32,023 nt of DNA from assembly GCA_033557685.1 (NCBI GenBank), contig JAWQRN010000294.1, forward strand, positions 1 to 32,023, read 5' to 3'. This DNA comes from Sperchopsis tessellata. Lineage: Eukaryota; Arthropoda; Insecta; Coleoptera; Hydrophilidae. The position numbers and the translations under genes were made by a program. The notes under the pieces are model-generated. The model worked only from the letters and a program-made list of their open reading frames with translations, made no database searches and had not been told where the DNA came from. Shown here piece after piece: positions 29,120-32,023 of the stretch; position 1 is the stretch's first letter, and every line of letters starts with the position of its first letter.

Positions 29120-31765
29120 CTCTTTTATTAGTTCCATGTTCATGTATTCATAACTTTTCACTCATTACATCGAGGATTAAAAGGAAACATCTTCACATCT
29201 AATGTATAAGAGGTCAGAAATTGTCTTTGGAGTTCCACTAAAGGTTAAATTATTTTATTATTTGACATTTGTAACAAAATATTAAAAGTAGATCATTGCT
29301 TAGGTAGGAATTTATTAATGTGAAGCAGTAAATATGTATTTTTTTATTTTAAATATACAAAAATAAAAATATAACAAAAATATGTAAACACAAATGAAGA
29401 GTACATGTACAATAATAAATTAGAAAAAATATTATTACATTTACAATACAAATATATTCAGAAATAATTACATTTATTTGCTAACGAAGAATCTTTAGAA
29501 TGGTCAAAATATATTACATGATTAATATGTATCCATAATTTCACTTTACACCTGTGGTTGTTTTTTATTTTCAATTTTGTTTTGAATAACACTCGTGACT
29601 GATTTTTCCTAGGCAATTTTGCATATGATTGCTATTGCCTATTGTTTTTAAAAAATGTGAAGCAGGATTTTCACCGCAAAAGTACTCATGATTACATATA
29701 TGAATTGCGAGTAAAAGCTAGGTCACTCGTGATATTACATGTGAAAATTCTTACAGTACGCAAGTTTTTCAAATTACGCAATTTAAAGAATTAGGACATT
29801 ACAGTGAATTTTAACTCGTTCAAGTAATAAGAGTAATCACCGTAATAGTCATCATTAAGGTAGTAAAAATATTAAGCTCGTTAATTTAATTTTGTTATAT
29901 TTTAACAAAAAAAAAAAATTATTTTATATTATGCTATAATGACCTTTTTTTAATAGTGGTGATTTTATATATATATATATATATATATACAATAAGGAAG
30001 CAAAATACAAAGCATGCATTTTTGTACATGTACATTTACAGTAGATCTTATTTTTATTCGGGGTGAAAAATCTACATTTATATATATATATTTATATTAG
30101 ACCCGTTGAACTTCTAAAATTATTTGGCATCTAAATATTGCATATAGTTTCAAATACTGCAATATTTTTACACCTGTTGCTCAACATACTTTTATTCTTT
30201 TACAATATAGAAAGTTTTGACCTTTTTCTGAGAATATTCATAAAATGTTTTTGTTCTATATAAAAAAACTCAATTCACAAAATATTCAATGTGTTATCAA
30301 AAAGTACAAAATGTATCTTCATATTATATTAAAATTTTATAAATATTACCATTATACAATTAATTTTAAGCATTATATTTTTTGAATGAGGTTTATTTTA
30401 TATATTGGTTATTTAGAAGTGATTTTGGGATAGTGATTTCCCATGTAAAATGAAACTATTGCAAATTTTGGCTTCCCAAATTATTTTACAGTAAAAAAGT
30501 AAATTTACTGAGAATTAAAAACTATATCCTGTAAGCTATTTACTTTTTCAGTTAATCTATTCAGTTTACAGAGAAATGAGAAAAACTTGTGGATATATTA
30601 ATATTGCTTCCATAGTCGCCAGTGTATATAATTGGATATAATTTTTTTAAGATTGTCTAGGAGTAAAAACAATTTTTAGCTGTCAAATTGAAGATATTTT
30701 CCATTCTAGTTACATTTTATTAATTGCTTAACGCAAGTTTAATTGTAGGTATTACTTCATTGTGTACCTGAAATCCACAGAAATGAATTAGTATGCTACA
30801 GAAGATTATACTACAATAAATACAAGTACTAGGTGAAAATGTCTAAAGATTGACACGTAATAACAATTGATTCTACTTGTCAAAATTAAAGCAAACAAAT
30901 TTTACATATTCCTTAGTAATTAATAACTGAATCAATTGATCAATAGAAAAACTGTATATCTTATTGGGTAGTTTTTAATTCTCAACAAATTATTTTTTTA
31001 GCATTTAGCTCTAAAATAATTTGGCGAGTCAATTGCAGAAGTTTAATTTTACAGCCTTTTTGTAAGACACTAAAAATAAATAACCAATATACAAAATAGT
31101 GCAACTGAAATATGTGACCAAGTGGAAAATAAAGATTAATTTCACACTATTATATTACATTTAATTTGTATTTTTCAAAACATACTTAGCGATAATTTAC
31201 TTAACAAAAGAACATTTACCACTAAACTTTTAAGATCATTTTATTTTCTACAATATTTCTAATATATTGTTAGTGTGTCGTACCATAATTTACAATAAAT
31301 TTTCTCAGAATATTAATGGAATTATTACAGAAGGAACTACGAGGTATATGAGAAAGATAGTATTTTTTCAAATTATTCTGTCGTTAGCAGTTCTTCTCAA
31401 TGTCCTTGACATTGACCAATTAAGTTGAATGTGTAAAATGTGACCCTTTAATGAAAAATGGTGTCAAAATGTGAACAAAATGAGAAAGTATTTAAAAAAA
31501 TGTCGAAAACCTCATAGTTTAAAAACAATTAGAAAATTATGTAGTTTTTTTTTTAAATTTGATAACTTTGATTTTATTGAAATAATTCCTAGGCCTAGGA
31601 TCATATAACCACAATAAGCTTGTATTTGCCAGTCTTTTAGGTGTCATTCTTATAACTAAAATAAGCTTTTGCTATACGTATCTTTTGGCACACGTCCTCG
31701 ACATATTTTTAGCACTGTAATTCTTTGTTACCGTTTCTTTTTATTTAATTTAATACTTATATCAC
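29120..31765. other. 3' flank, AT-rich, no recognised gene
   Basis: Very AT-rich DNA with no coding frame or transposon signature. It holds a (TA)12 microsatellite at 29966-29989 and a shorter TA run at about 30077-30092. TTTATT at 31740-31745 is AATAAA on the minus strand and may serve the candidate exon to the right, in which case part of this region would lie beyond that gene's 3' end. Alternatively it is plain intergenic DNA. Confidence 0.45.
29966..29989. repeat. (TA)12 microsatellite
   Basis: An uninterrupted TA dinucleotide run of 24 bases in the TNPO3 3' flank. Confidence 0.9.
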
Positions 31766-31960
31766 TTAAATGCCTTGTATATCATTTGTTTGAATAAATG
31801 TTTCATTCCTCAGTTGATTTACACCAGTATGCTTAAATGTACATTCATCATGGTTACTTAAACACCACTTATATCTTATTTCGTCTACCATAAACAACTC
31901 ATTTTTCGCTATCGTCGACCACACATTGGCTTCTTCAGCTCCATCTATACTATTTAAAGG
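31766..31960 (-). CDS. Candidate last exon of a convergent gene, partial; product unknown
   Basis: A minus-strand frame stays open for 64 codons to TAA at 31766-31768. From about 31945 it reads DGAEEANVWSTIAKNELFMV, DEIRYKWCLSNHDECTFKHT and GVNQLRNETFIQTNDIQGI. The composition (Trp, Cys, charged residues, few poly-N/K/I runs) is more protein-like than other frames in this AT-rich flank. There is no ATG at its head, but AG dinucleotides lie near its start (TTTAAATAG|TATAG|ATGG, read on the minus strand) that could act as acceptor. AATAAA lies 21-26 nt after the stop, which is closer than usual. I do not recognise the protein. It could also be chance or a transposon scrap. Confidence 0.3.
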   Translation of the reverse strand, partial: PLNSIDGAEEANVWSTIAKNELFMVDEIRYKWCLSNHDECTFKHTGVNQLRNETFIQTNDIQGI

Positions 31961-32023
31961 TTAAACTAAATTGTATTTAAGAACTGAAACTTCCACTTGG
32001 ACACTATAACTATATATATATAT
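31961..32023. other. Right edge with TA run
   Basis: The window ends in a TA repeat (32011-32023) of unknown full length. No gene is visible here. Confidence 0.6.

Noticed and set aside
30500..31000. Facing copies of a GAGAATTAAAAAC-like word suggesting another inverted-repeat element
   Set aside because: Similarity extends only about 14 bp in very AT-rich DNA and has no clear ends, so chance is likely.

Overview
The window is animal nuclear DNA, almost certainly from an insect. Genes are split by GT-AG introns, non-coding sequence is strongly AT-rich, and the interspersed repeats are arthropod types: R1-like, RTE-like and Jockey/CR1-like non-LTR retrotransposons, Tc1, Tigger/pogo, ZBED-like hAT and P/THAP-like DNA elements. 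A repeat-rich beetle-like genome fits, but the order cannot be fixed from this sequence. No rRNA, tRNA, CRISPR array or prokaryote-style operon was seen.

The one complete host gene is the orthologue of transportin-3 (TNPO3, Tnpo-SR in flies), the importin-beta family receptor that carries SR splicing factors into the nucleus. It lies on the + strand with eight coding exons: 5588-5704, 11595-11950, 12017-12937, 15816-16098, 16550-16799, 19167-19542, 19606-20055 and 28770-28830. All junctions keep frame and join to 937 codons plus stop, against 923 residues in human TNPO3. Introns are 5.9 kb, 66 bp, 2.9 kb, 451 bp, 2.4 kb, 63 bp and 8.7 kb. A poly(A) signal lies at 29093-29098.

The 5' flank (1-5215) is a graveyard of mobile elements: a decayed Tigger/jerky-like transposase (about 460-1900), a 350-bp foldback element (1969-2320), the C-terminus of an R1-like retrotransposon (2859-3476) and a possible P/THAP-like transposase end (4320-5215). 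A short CpG-dense patch at 5378-5440 and a CCAAT motif at 5540 lie just before the first exon.

The large introns hold most other features. Intron 1 has a Jockey/CR1-like fragment, a 522-bp inverted-repeat element and an RTE-like RT remnant. Intron 3 has an RTE-like C-terminus and a dead Tc1 transposon with both ends. Intron 5 has a small RT scrap, a 736-bp pogo-type MITE with TA flanks and a ZBED-type hAT remnant. Intron 7 has a 4.7-kb cluster of retrotransposon pieces, including a nearly whole endonuclease-RT element. Eight of the nine recognised intronic non-LTR pieces are antisense to TNPO3.

The 3' flank (29120-31765) is AT-rich with microsatellites and no recognisable gene. At the right edge, a 64-codon open frame on the minus strand (31766-31960) could be the last exon of a convergent neighbour. 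I found no convincing new multi-gene system. The most distinctive unexplained structures are the inverted-repeat elements, the degenerate minisatellite in intron 7 and the right-edge open frame.
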